NCBI GenBank assembly: GCA_900541175.1
Contig: UQIT01000038.1
Location: 1 to 16,853 of the forward strand
DNA length: 16,853 bases
Source of the DNA: an uncultured Collinsella sp.
Lineage (GTDB): Bacteria > Actinomycetota > Coriobacteriia > Coriobacteriales > Coriobacteriaceae
Reading direction: 5' to 3'
A program made the translations under genes and the position numbers. Of this stretch, positions 1-7,121 are shown one piece after another (within the stretch, counting starts at the first letter, position 1; every line of letters begins with the position of its first letter). Under the pieces are notes generated by a model. The model worked only from the letters and a program-made list of their open reading frames with translations. It was not told the DNA's origin and made no database searches.

Positions 1-2
1 CT

Positions 3-2264
3 GGATGCGCGCGCGAGGGGGCCCCCGCGCGGGTTGCCGCCGGCGCCGCCGTGCCCACCATCTCGCGCGGGCGCGTGACCTTTGTGGACGCTGCCCTGCC
101 GCAGGGCGTGGTGGTGCCCGACGCCAATTTGGCCGTGTTCTCGATCGCCGACCTCAACGCCCGCATGGACGCCAACCGCGCGCGCAGCCGCCGCAAGGTG
201 GATATTACGCAGATCACCTTCCCGTTTAAGCCGGGCGACTACGTGGTGCACGCTACCCACGGCATCGCGCTCTTTAGCGAGATCGCGCGCCAGGAAGTGG
301 GCGGCAAGGAACGCGATTACTTTTTGCTGGAATACGCCGACGGCGACAAGCTCTACGTGCCGCTGGAGCAGGTCGACCGCATTACGCGCTACGTTGGCCC
401 CGACGGCGACAAGCCGCGCCTGACCAGGCTCAACACCGCCGACTGGACGCGGGCCACCAACAAGGCGCGCAAGAACGCCAAAAAGCTGGCGTTTGACCTG
501 GTCGATCTGTATACGCGCCGCTCGTCGATTACCGGTATCGCCTGTCCGCCCGACACGCCCGAGCAGATCGAGATGGAGGAGAGCTTTCCTTACGACGAGA
601 CGCGCGACCAGCTGGAGGCCATCGCCGACATTAAGGCCGACATGGAGGCGCCCAAGCCCATGGACCGCCTGCTGTGCGGCGACGTGGGCTTTGGCAAGAC
701 CGAGGTCGCCCTGCGCGCGGCGTTTAAATGCGTGGACTCCGGCCGCCAGGTCATGGTGCTCTGCCCCACGACCATTCTGGCCCAGCAGCACTACGAGACG
801 TTCTTTGAGCGCTTTGCCCCGTTTGGCCTTGAGGTCGAGGTGCTCAGCCGCTTCCGTACGCCGGCGCAGCAAAAGCGCGCACTCAAGGCGTTTGCCGAGG
901 GCACAATCGACGTGCTGATCGGCACACATCGCTTACTTTCGGCCGATGTGAACCCCAAGAACCTGGGCCTGGTGATTATCGACGAAGAGCAGCGCTTTGG
1001 TGTGCAGCACAAGGAGCAGCTCAAGAACCTGCGCGAGCAGATTGACGTGCTCACGCTTTCGGCAACGCCTATTCCGCGAACCATGCAGATGGCCACGAGC
1101 GGCGTGCGCGACATGAGCCTGATCACCACGCCGCCGACCGGGCGCCGTCCCGTGATCGTGCACGTGGGGGAGTACGACCCCGACGTGGTGAGCGCGGCGA
1201 TTCGCCTGGAGGCGGGTCGTGGCGGCCAGGTGTACTACGTGTCCAACCGCGTCAAGACCATCGACGATGCCGTGGCGCGCGTGCACGAGGCCGCGCCCGA
1301 GGCGCGCGTGGGCGTGGCGCACGGCAAGATGAGCCCGCGCGAGGTCGAGGACGTGATGATTGAGTTCGCGACCAAAAAGATCGACGTGCTCATCGCCACG
1401 ACCATCGTGGAGAGCGGCATCGACAACTCGACCGCCAACACACTGATCATCGAGGACTCGCAGCGCCTGGGTCTGGCACAGCTCTACCAGCTCAAGGGCC
1501 GTGTGGGCCGCTCTGCCACGCAGGCCTACGCGTACTTTATGTTCCCGGGCGAGCTGCCGCTCACCGAGGAGGCGACGGCGCGCCTGACCGCACTTTCCGA
1601 GTTCCAGGACCTGGGCAGCGGCATGCGCATCGCCATGCGCGACCTGGAGATCCGTGGTGCCGGTTCGCTCATGGGTGCCGAGCAGCACGGTAACCTGTCG
1701 AGTGTGGGCTTTGACCTGTTTACGCAGATGCTGGGACAGGCCGTAGCCGAGGCACGCGGCGATGACGATGCCGGCGTGGAGGCGGCGAATGTGGGCATCA
1801 ACCTGCCGGCCGACTACTTCTTGTCCGAGGAGTACATGCCGGCGGTGGACCTGCGCGTGCTCGTGTACCGCAAGCTCGCGGCGGCTGAGGACCTGGAGAG
1901 TATCGACGAGGTGCAGGAGGAGACCGAGGCTGCGCACGGTGAGCTGCCGTTGGCGGGACTCAACCTGTTCAATCGCGCGCGCATCCGCATTCGCGGCGAG
2001 CGCCTGGGGCTCGAGAGCGTCACGCTCAGCGGCGGTCGCATCACGTTTTTGGGCGTCGACGTGCCCAAGAAGGTGGCCTTTGAGCTTAAGACCCGCTATG
2101 GCGCGGTGAACTTCCCCAAGAGCCGCAAGCTGTCGGTGCCCTACAAGGCGGGCGCCGGTGCGGGCAGCGGCCTGGGTCGCGGCCTCGACGCCAACGACGG
2201 CACCGGCCCCGTGGCCGCGGCGCTCATGCTGCTGCAACAGCTGGGCGCTAGCGACGACGACTAA
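3..2264 (+). CDS. mfd: Transcription-repair coupling factor Mfd, 5'-truncated
   Basis: This is the C-terminal ~753 residues of Mfd, the ATP-driven translocase that removes RNA polymerase stalled at DNA lesions and recruits UvrA. The frame is open from position 3 to the TAA at 2262-2264, so the true start lies left of the window. A CarD-like RNA-polymerase-interacting domain lies at about 219-395 (it contains FKPGDYVVHATHGIALF). The superfamily 2 helicase core follows: Walker A GDVGFGKT (about 678-701), motif II DEEQRFG (about 980-1000) and motif III LSATPIPRTMQM. In the second RecA lobe are TTIVESGIDN and the motif VI region QLKGRVGRS. The C-terminal TRCF/D7 domain includes YFLSEEYMPAVDLR, and the protein ends in an acidic tail. 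The UvrB-like N-terminal domains are outside the window. The identification is secure. Confidence 0.97.
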   Translation, partial: GCAREGAPARVAAGAAVPTISRGRVTFVDAALPQGVVVPDANLAVFSIADLNARMDANRARSRRKVDITQITFPFKPGDYVVHATHGIALFSEIARQEVGGKERDYFLLEYADGDKLYVPLEQVDRITRYVGPDGDKPRLTRLNTADWTRATNKARKNAKKLAFDLVDLYTRRSSITGIACPPDTPEQIEMEESFPYDETRDQLEAIADIKADMEAPKPMDRLLCGDVGFGKTEVALRAAFKCVDSGRQVMVLCPTTILAQQHYETFFERFAPFGLEVEVLSRFRTPAQQKRALKAFAEGTIDVLIGTHRLLSADVNPKNLGLVIIDEEQRFGVQHKEQLKNLREQIDVLTLSATPIPRTMQMATSGVRDMSLITTPPTGRRPVIVHVGEYDPDVVSAAIRLEAGRGGQVYYVSNRVKTIDDAVARVHEAAPEARVGVAHGKMSPREVEDVMIEFATKKIDVLIATTIVESGIDNSTANTLIIEDSQRLGLAQLYQLKGRVGRSATQAYAYFMFPGELPLTEEATARLTALSEFQDLGSGMRIAMRDLEIRGAGSLMGAEQHGNLSSVGFDLFTQMLGQAVAEARGDDDAGVEAANVGINLPADYFLSEEYMPAVDLRVLVYRKLAAAEDLESIDEVQEETEAAHGELPLAGLNLFNRARIRIRGERLGLESVTLSGGRITFLGVDVPKKVAFELKTRYGAVNFPKSRKLSVPYKAGAGAGSGLGRGLDANDGTGPVAAALMLLQQLGASDDD

Positions 2265-2273
2265 CAAGTAGGG

Positions 2274-2311
2274 GGCGTGGCGGGATGAAGTTGTCTTTGT
2301 CCCGCCACGTT
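2274..2311 (+). terminator. Hairpin after mfd, probable terminator
   Basis: A perfect 10-bp inverted repeat, CGTGGCGGGA (2276-2285) and TCCCGCCACG (2300-2309), starts 11 bases after the mfd stop. G-U pairs can extend it at its base. There is no T-tract, so it is either a weak intrinsic terminator or a 3'-end stabilising hairpin. Confidence 0.5.
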
Positions 2312-2344
2312 GCAGGTTGATTCCAGCCCCATCGAAAGGAAAGC

Positions 2345-3208
2345 ATGTTCGGATACATCTATAAGAAAGATGTCGCCATTATCGCGGTTGTCCTGTGCCT
2401 TTGTCTGGGCGTGGGCAGTTTCTTCGATTATCAGATCTCGAGCGCGCTGTTCAATATCGGCAGTATGTACGGTCGCCTTATCGAGGCCGCCGGCGAGCTG
2501 CCGTTCGAGCTGACGGCAAGCGTCGCGGGCGTTATGCTCGTACGCGCGGTGCGTCCCGACTCCAGGGGGAGCAAATGGCTCGCCGTGCTCGGCATCCTCG
2601 TCAACGTTGGCCTGGCCGGCTACGAGATTGTTTCGTCCCTGCGGGTTGGCGGTAAACTCATTGCCGTTCAGCTGGTGCTGACGTTTGTACTGGTCATCGC
2701 CGCCAACCTTATCATCTATCGCCTCACGCGCACGACCGAGCCTGACGAGCTTACGCGCTGGGCGTTGATGGTGTTTGCCGTGTGGGTCGCTCAGGCCATT
2801 ATCCTCAACGTGATCGTCAAGCCGTTGTGGTCGCGCCCGCGCATGCGCGTGATCGAGGTCACACCGGGGCTCAATTTTCAGCCGTGGTGGGTGATCGGCA
2901 ATCCCGACAAGTGGACCTATATCGCCGCCGGCGTGATCAAGGACGGCTTTAAGTCATTTGCGAGCGGACACACCGCGCATGCGGCGATCGGCCTTATGCT
3001 CGCCGGGCTTCCCGCGGCGGCCTTTACGGAAAAGCCTTCGCGTCGCCGTGTGATCTTTTGGGCGGCGGCTGTGGTCGCGGCGCTCGTCGCCTTTGGCCGC
3101 ATCGTGATCGGAGCGCACTTTTTGAGTGACGTGAGCTGCGGCTTTGCCCTGGTGTTGGCGCTTGAGTGCCTTGCCGCGCGCATTGCCTATCCCAACGGCG
3201 TACAATAG
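2345..3208 (+). CDS. PAP2-family membrane phosphatase
   Basis: A 287-residue integral membrane protein of the type 2 phosphatidic acid phosphatase (PAP2) superfamily, which dephosphorylates lipid phosphates such as phosphatidate or undecaprenyl diphosphate at the membrane. Hydrophobic segments lie at about residues 10-27, 55-68, 78-95, 105-125, 138-158, 213-226, 236-250 and 264-278. The three signature motifs are visible. Motif 1 is KPLWSRPRM (K159, R166). Motif 2 is FASGH (catalytic His209). Motif 3 is GRIVIGAHFLSD (R252, nucleophile His258, D262). Motif 1 has Met where the classical KX6RP has Pro, and motif 2 is ASGH instead of PSGH. The ATG is preceded by GAAAGGA at good spacing. The physiological substrate cannot be read from the sequence. 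Confidence 0.88.
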   Translation: MFGYIYKKDVAIIAVVLCLCLGVGSFFDYQISSALFNIGSMYGRLIEAAGELPFELTASVAGVMLVRAVRPDSRGSKWLAVLGILVNVGLAGYEIVSSLRVGGKLIAVQLVLTFVLVIAANLIIYRLTRTTEPDELTRWALMVFAVWVAQAIILNVIVKPLWSRPRMRVIEVTPGLNFQPWWVIGNPDKWTYIAAGVIKDGFKSFASGHTAHAAIGLMLAGLPAAAFTEKPSRRRVIFWAAAVVAALVAFGRIVIGAHFLSDVSCGFALVLALECLAARIAYPNGVQ

Positions 3209-3253
3209 CTCCGTTTGAATCATCTGGCCGATACCCGGTAAGAGAGGATTGCC

Positions 3254-4279
3254 ATGCTCGCGTTTAACAACGATTATTCCCACGGTGCACATCCGGCAGT
3301 GCTGCAGGCGCTCGTCGATACCAACATGGAGCCGCAGCCCGGCTACGGTACCGATGCGCACACCGAGCGTGCCAAGCAACTTATTCGCGAGGCCTGTCAG
3401 GCGCCTGACGCCGACGTGTTTTTCCTGGTGGGCGGCACGCAGGCTAACGCCACGGTGATCGACATGCTGCTCGCGCCGTACGAGGGCGTCGTTGCTGCCG
3501 AGACCGGCCACGTCGCCTGCCACGAGGCGGGCGCCATTGAGTTTGGCGGCCACAAGGTGCTCACCATCCCCGGCTACGAGGGCAAGATGCACGCCGAGGA
3601 CCTCGAGAACTATATCCAGGTGTTCTACGAAAACGAGAGCTACGAGCATACGGTGTTCCCGGGCGCCGTGTATGTGAGCCTATCGACCGAGTACGGCACG
3701 CTGTACTCTAAGGCCGAGCTCGCGGCGATTCATGCGGTATGCCAGAAGCGCGAGATTCCGCTGTTTGTGGACGGTGCTCGCCTGGCCTATGCGCTGGCGG
3801 CCGATGAGTGCGACATTACCCTGCCCGGGCTGGCGCAGCTGTGCGACGTGTTCTACATCGGCGGCACCAAGTGCGGCGCGCTCTGCGGCGAGGCTGTGGT
3901 GTTCTGCGGCATGCACGCCCCGGCACATCCCATTCCGCGTATTAAGCAGCATGGCGCACTGCTCGCCAAGGGCCGCCTGACGGGCGTGCAGTTTGAGGCA
4001 CTCTTTACCGACGGCTTGTATTTTGAGATTGGTCGACAGGCGATCGAGACGGCTCAGGCGCTGCGCCGTGTGCTGCACGAGCGCGGTTACCAGTTCTTCT
4101 TGGAGACGCCCACAAACCAGCAGTTTGTGATTCTGCCCAACGAGGACATGGCCCGCATTCGCGAGCATGCCTCGATCGAGTACTGGGAAAAGTACGACGA
4201 GACCCACACAGTGGTGCGCTTTTGCACCAGCTGGGCTACGACGCAGGAGGACATCGACGCGTTGGCGGCTGTCCTGTAG
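3254..4279 (+). CDS. PLP-dependent beta-eliminating lyase, low-specificity L-threonine aldolase type
   Basis: A 341-residue fold-type I PLP enzyme resembling low-specificity L-threonine aldolase, which cleaves L-threonine or L-allo-threonine to glycine and acetaldehyde in the cytoplasm. Visible features are the N-terminal NDYSHGAHPAVLQAL, the cofactor loop GGTQANATV (about 60-68), a ring-stacking His in ETGHVACHEAGA (about 83-94), the pyridine-binding Asp in FVDGARLAYA (D173) and the Schiff-base Lys in YIGGTKCGALCGE (K206). The length is normal for the family. Start: ATG at 3254 with GAGAGGA 7 bases upstream. A TACAAT hexamer at 3201-3206, inside the end of the preceding gene, could be a -10 element. 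Another beta-eliminating lyase of the same family is possible; side-chain specificity cannot be read. Confidence 0.85.
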   Translation: MLAFNNDYSHGAHPAVLQALVDTNMEPQPGYGTDAHTERAKQLIREACQAPDADVFFLVGGTQANATVIDMLLAPYEGVVAAETGHVACHEAGAIEFGGHKVLTIPGYEGKMHAEDLENYIQVFYENESYEHTVFPGAVYVSLSTEYGTLYSKAELAAIHAVCQKREIPLFVDGARLAYALAADECDITLPGLAQLCDVFYIGGTKCGALCGEAVVFCGMHAPAHPIPRIKQHGALLAKGRLTGVQFEALFTDGLYFEIGRQAIETAQALRRVLHERGYQFFLETPTNQQFVILPNEDMARIREHASIEYWEKYDETHTVVRFCTSWATTQEDIDALAAVL

Positions 4280-4294
4280 CCTGATGTAATGACG

Positions 4295-4341
4295 AGGGGC
4301 CGCCTTGCGTTTGGGTTTGGCGCAGGGTGGCCTTTGCTTTT
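4295..4341 (+). terminator. Rho-independent terminator after the aldolase, abutting the next gene's RBS
   Basis: The hairpin pairs GGCCGCC (4298-4304) with GGTGGCC (4326-4332), with one G-U pair. It continues inward as TGCG (4306-4309) with CGCA (4321-4324). T-rich TTTGCTTTT (4333-4341) follows. It lies directly upstream of the GNAT gene's ribosome binding site, so it may also act as an attenuator for that gene. Confidence 0.55.
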
Positions 4342-4357
4342 GGGGGAGAAGGGTTGT

Positions 4358-4948
4358 ATGACCGAGATGTCCGAGCCGACGATTCGCCTGGCGACGCCCG
4401 ATGATGCGCCGGCGTTGCTTGCCATCTATGAGCCATATGTGCGCGAGACGGCGATAACCTGCGAATACGAGGTGCCGAGCGTTGAGGAGTTCGCCGGGCG
4501 CATCGAGCGTACGCTCAAGCGCTACCCGTATCTGGTGATGGAGCTGGACGGGCGTCCGGTAGGCTATGCCTATGTGAGTCCGCTCAACAGCCGCGAAGCA
4601 TACGACTGGTCGGTCGAGACATCGATCTACCTGGCACGCGACGTGCGCCACGGCGGGCTGGGCCGCAAGCTGCACGATGCGCTCAAGCAATGCCTGATTG
4701 CGATGGGCATCACCAACATGTGCGCCCTCATCGCCGTGCCGCACGACAAGGACGACGAGTACCTGACGCACAACAGTCAGGACTTCCATGCCCATATGGG
4801 ATATCGCCTGGTGGGCGCCTTTGACCGCTGCGCCCAAAAGTTCGGCCGCTGGTACGACATGTGCTGGATGGAGCTGGTCCTTGCCGAGCGCACACCCAAC
4901 CAACCCAAACCAATCTGGTTCCCCGACCTCCCCAAACCTACCATTTAG
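4358..4948 (+). CDS. GNAT N-acetyltransferase, phosphinothricin-acetyltransferase-like
   Basis: A 196-residue GCN5-related N-acetyltransferase that would transfer an acetyl group from acetyl-CoA to a primary amine. The N-terminal YEPYVRETAITCEYEVPS is typical of the Pat/Bar branch (phosphinothricin or amino-acid-analogue acetyltransferases). The acetyl-CoA pyrophosphate loop is RHGGLGR (97-103), and the acceptor-side strand runs HMGYRLVGAFDRCAQKFGRW. An in-frame ATG at 4289 would add 23 residues that lie over the terminator hairpin. The ATG at 4358 is preferred because GGGGGAGAAGGG lies just upstream and the family's conserved region begins soon after it. The last ~20 residues are proline-rich. 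It converges on the minus-strand gntR gene. The substrate is unknown. Confidence 0.85.
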   Translation: MTEMSEPTIRLATPDDAPALLAIYEPYVRETAITCEYEVPSVEEFAGRIERTLKRYPYLVMELDGRPVGYAYVSPLNSREAYDWSVETSIYLARDVRHGGLGRKLHDALKQCLIAMGITNMCALIAVPHDKDDEYLTHNSQDFHAHMGYRLVGAFDRCAQKFGRWYDMCWMELVLAERTPNQPKPIWFPDLPKPTI

Positions 4949-4964
4949 GGGCAGGTTTATTTTG
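4934..4964. terminator. Possible terminator between convergent genes
   Basis: AAACCT (4934-4939) and AGGTTT (4953-4958) form a short stem followed by ATTTT on the + strand. It overlaps the last codons of the acetyltransferase and lies 6 to 36 bases from the end of the convergent regulator. The stem is short, so confidence is low. Confidence 0.3.
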
Positions 4965-4969
4965 GCAGG

Positions 4970-5692
4970 TTAGCCGATGGGCTCGGTGTATTTGGCGCGG
5001 TCGGTGCGTTGGATGCGCTTGGAGACATGGAGCGGGCGGCCGTCGGTGTCGTAGACGTAGTCGGTGATCAGGATCAGCGCCTGCCCGCGCTCAACGTTGA
5101 GCAAAAACGCCTCGTTTTGCGAGGCATAGCACACCTCAAAGGTCTTATGTCCCTGTGCCGGCGCGCGATGGAATTCTTGGCGCAGCGTGGCGTAGAGCGA
5201 ACCGTTGATATCGCGATCGATGAGTGCCTCAAAGCTCGGTGGTAGATAGGTGGTTTCCAGGCACAGTGGCGCATCGTCCAGATAACGCAGGCGGACAAGT
5301 TTGACGAGCTTGCTGCCCACGGCGGCGTCAAAGAACTTAGCTATGCTGCCGGCCGCCTTGGCAAAGCCTGAGTCCACCGTGCGCGTGGTGGGCTTCATGC
5401 CCTGACCCTGGACCTGCGCCGTATAGCTCGAAAACACCAGGTTGTTCTCGTGGAGCGCCGGCGTGTCGGCCACAAAGGCGCCGCGCCCGCGCTCGGTGCG
5501 AACCAGGCCCTCATCAGCTAGTACCTTAAGGGCATGGCGCACGGTGCTGCGCGACAGACCCGATTCGTCCATGAGTTCCATCTCGGACGGCAGCTTGTCT
5601 CCACGTGCGTAGGTGCCGGAGGCGATGCGGTCGCGCAGTATGCCCGCCAAGCGCTCGTATTGGGTCAGTCTCTTTTTAGATGAAGCGTTCAT
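4970..5692 (-). CDS. GntR-family (HutC/UTRA) transcriptional regulator
   Basis: A 240-residue DNA-binding regulator. The N-terminal winged helix-turn-helix (about residues 10-78) carries the GntR hallmarks YARGDKLPSEMEL, SRSTVRHALKVLADEGL and GRGAFV. The rest (about 95-235) fits a UTRA effector-binding domain, including the pattern VRLRYLDDAPLCLETTYLP. UTRA regulators normally bind phosphorylated sugars or related metabolites and are usually repressors released by the effector. The gene is divergent from the SIS deglycase at 5898, and the 205-bp gap holds repeated TTGTATGC motifs and a palindrome. It is therefore a good candidate for the local regulator, comparable in role to FrlR or FraR. 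The start at 5692 follows a modest AGG; a few residues either way cannot be excluded. Confidence 0.9.
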   Translation of the reverse strand: MNASSKKRLTQYERLAGILRDRIASGTYARGDKLPSEMELMDESGLSRSTVRHALKVLADEGLVRTERGRGAFVADTPALHENNLVFSSYTAQVQGQGMKPTTRTVDSGFAKAAGSIAKFFDAAVGSKLVKLVRLRYLDDAPLCLETTYLPPSFEALIDRDINGSLYATLRQEFHRAPAQGHKTFEVCYASQNEAFLLNVERGQALILITDYVYDTDGRPLHVSKRIQRTDRAKYTEPIG

Positions 5693-5703
5693 GCGATCAA
5701 CCT

Positions 5704-5748
5704 GTATCTAACTTGTATGCGTATCTAATCAAGCATGTATTCAATACA
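5704..5748. promoter_or_regulatory. Candidate GntR operator cluster next to the regulator
   Basis: This stretch contains a perfect odd-centred palindrome, TGTATTCAATACA (5736-5748). It also has the repeat GTATCTAA twice (5704-5711 and 5721-5728) and one AACTTGTATGC (5710-5720). GT-TA-AC palindromes are the usual targets of HutC-type GntR proteins. It lies 12 to 56 bases upstream of the minus-strand gntR start, where it could mediate autoregulation. Confidence 0.5.
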
Positions 5749-5812
5749 ACAACAAAACCGCTGGTATCCAGTTATCGAAAACCGCATCAGCAAAATTTCT
5801 AAGACAAATATA

Positions 5813-5859
5813 GCATACAACTAGTCGACATAACCAAAACATGTATGTAACTTGTATGC
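5813..5859. promoter_or_regulatory. Candidate operator cluster upstream of the first deglycase
   Basis: GCATACAA (5813-5820) is an inverted copy of the TTGTATGC core. AACTTGTATGC (5849-5859) is an exact second copy of the 11-mer at 5710-5720. ATGTATGTAAC at 5841-5851 differs by one base from ATGTATATAAC at 7061-7071, upstream of the EamA gene. No clear -35/-10 pair could be assigned. The sites lie 39-85 bases before the deglycase start, consistent with repression by the divergent GntR protein. Confidence 0.45.
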
Positions 5860-5897
5860 CATCGAGAGCATCAAACGAGAAGAAAGGCTGATGCACG

Positions 5898-6890
5898 ATG
5901 ACTACTCAGGAACAGGTTAAGGACGTCGTCTCCCAGGTTTTGGCTGACAAGGCAGACAAGGGCGGCATCAAGCGCGTCGTGTGGATTGGCGCCGGCGGAT
6001 CCAACGGCGGCAACTATCCTGCCCAGTACTTTATGGAGCACGAGGCCACGCAGGTCGTGAGCTCCAGCTACACCAGCAACGAGTTCGTGCACGCCACGCC
6101 CGCCTATGTCAACGAGAACACTCTGGCCGTCGTCGTGTCCATGCGCGGCACCAAGGAGACCATCGTCGCCGCCCAGGTCGCCAAGGACCACGGCGCCAGC
6201 ACCATCGCCATCTATGTTGACGAGTCCGGCCTCACCGAGGTCTGCGACTACAAGATCCAGTACGACAGCCTGGCCGTCGACGAGTCCTGCATGGGCCGTA
6301 CCAACTCCGCCGTCGTGACCATGATCGCCATGGAGCTCACGCAGCAGACCGAGGGCTATGCCGAGTACGAGACCGCCATGGCCGCCTTCGACTTGGTCGA
6401 CCCCATCTATCGCAAGGCCGTCGAGTACACCCGTCCGCTCGCTGCCAAGTGGGCCGAACAGAACGCCGACAAGCCCTGCATTAACGTGATGGCTCAGGGT
6501 CCGCTTTTTGGTGCCGCTTACGTCTTTAGCATCTGCAACGTGCAGGAGATGCTGCAGATCGACTCCTGCACCATCAACACCTGCGACTTCTTCCACGGTC
6601 CCTTCGAGATCCTGGACAAGCGCACCTCGCTGTTCCAGCTCATCAGCGTCGGCCGCAGCCGCTGCAACGACGAGCGCGGCATCCGCTTCGTCAACCAGTA
6701 CGGTGGCGAGCGCGTCTATCAGCTCGACGCCAAGGAGCTCGGCCTCAACGACATCAAGGATAGCGTGAGCGAGTACTTCAACCACCTGATCTTTGCCCCG
6801 ATCCTCAACAACGTGTACATGCGTGCGCTTTCTGCCGTCACCCACAAGGACTACATGACGCGCCGCTACATGTGGAAGTTGGACTACTAG
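5898..6890 (+). CDS. SIS-domain sugar-amine 6-phosphate deglycase (FraB/FrlB-like), copy 1
   Basis: A 330-residue protein with two sugar-isomerase (SIS) domains, resembling the deglycases FraB, FrlB and GfrE/F, which hydrolyse 6-phosphorylated Amadori products to sugar phosphate and amino acid in the cytoplasm. The first SIS domain starts at KRVVWIGAGGSNGGNYPAQY (25-44), and its phosphate-binding segment includes SMRGTKET (81-88). The second runs from about residue 185. The family's catalytic pair is present: Glu217 in VQEMLQID and His233 in FFHGPFEI. The family C-terminus TRRYMWKLDY is intact. Family members usually have SGEF before the HG; this copy has TCDF (Asp230). AGAAAGG lies 10 bases before the ATG. 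A bulky hairpin element follows the stop. Substrate identity (fructosyl-lysine, fructosyl-asparagine, glucosyl-lysine or other) is not readable. Confidence 0.85.
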   Translation: MTTQEQVKDVVSQVLADKADKGGIKRVVWIGAGGSNGGNYPAQYFMEHEATQVVSSSYTSNEFVHATPAYVNENTLAVVVSMRGTKETIVAAQVAKDHGASTIAIYVDESGLTEVCDYKIQYDSLAVDESCMGRTNSAVVTMIAMELTQQTEGYAEYETAMAAFDLVDPIYRKAVEYTRPLAAKWAEQNADKPCINVMAQGPLFGAAYVFSICNVQEMLQIDSCTINTCDFFHGPFEILDKRTSLFQLISVGRSRCNDERGIRFVNQYGGERVYQLDAKELGLNDIKDSVSEYFNHLIFAPILNNVYMRALSAVTHKDYMTRRYMWKLDY

Positions 6891-6927
6891 GGGATAGAGC
6901 GGCCTAACAGCTCGATGTCCTCATAAT

Positions 6928-6990
6928 TTGCGGTGGAATAGTACCTGTTTGGGGGCTTGAAGCCTCCATTTAGGAACTATTTCACCGCAA
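6928..6990. repeat. Long intergenic hairpin element
   Basis: TTGCGGTGGAATAGT (6928-6942) pairs with ACTATTTCACCGCAA (6976-6990) over 15 positions with one G-U. Inside, CCT (6944-6946) pairs with AGG (6972-6974), and GGGGGC (6951-6956) pairs with GCCTCC (6962-6967) around a TTGAA loop. No T-tract follows, so it is more like a palindromic repeat or structured RNA than a standard terminator. Confidence 0.75.
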
Positions 6991-7006
6991 TCGCCAAGTA
7001 ATCCGC

Positions 7007-7039
7007 TGGGGACGGAGGAAAACGGATCACTTTTCCGTT
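7007..7039. repeat. Possible REP-like fragment
   Basis: GGGGACGGAGG (about 7009-7018) is followed by AACGGA (7021-7026) and its inverted copy TCCGTT (7034-7039). The GGGGACGG wording resembles REP-type palindromes seen between genes in some Gram-positive genomes. Evidence is weak because the stem is only 6 bp. Confidence 0.25.
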
Positions 7040-7060
7040 CGCCGATTTGTGTCTTGAAAA

Positions 7061-7082
7061 ATGTATATAACGACTATAACGT
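7061..7082. promoter_or_regulatory. Candidate regulator site upstream of the EamA gene
   Basis: TATAACG is repeated directly at 7066-7072 and 7075-7081 with a 9-bp period. Read on the other strand this is CGTTATA, the same core as upstream of the PTS operon (8352-8358) and of the second gntR (14421-14427). TATAAC can also serve as a -10 element; TTGAAA at 7054-7059 would be a -35 at a short 15-base spacing. Confidence 0.4.
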
Positions 7083-7121
7083 AGTGTGAAACATATTGGA
7101 AACAATACCGAGGGGGCTGCG

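Noticed and set aside
933..2267. 444-codon open frame on the minus strand over mfd
   Set aside because: It is antisense to an unmistakable Mfd helicase core. The His/Val/Ala/Leu-rich composition is what high-GC codon bias gives on the opposite strand, and no domain is recognisable.
3680..4903. 407-codon minus-strand open frame over the aldolase and acetyltransferase
   Set aside because: It spans two good sense genes and their intergenic terminator and shows no recognisable domain.
5871..6845. 324-codon minus-strand open frame over the first deglycase
   Set aside because: Low-complexity Gly/Val/Leu/Asp sequence opposite a conserved SIS gene. Similar shadows at 9311-10225 and 11091-12128 were rejected for the same reason.
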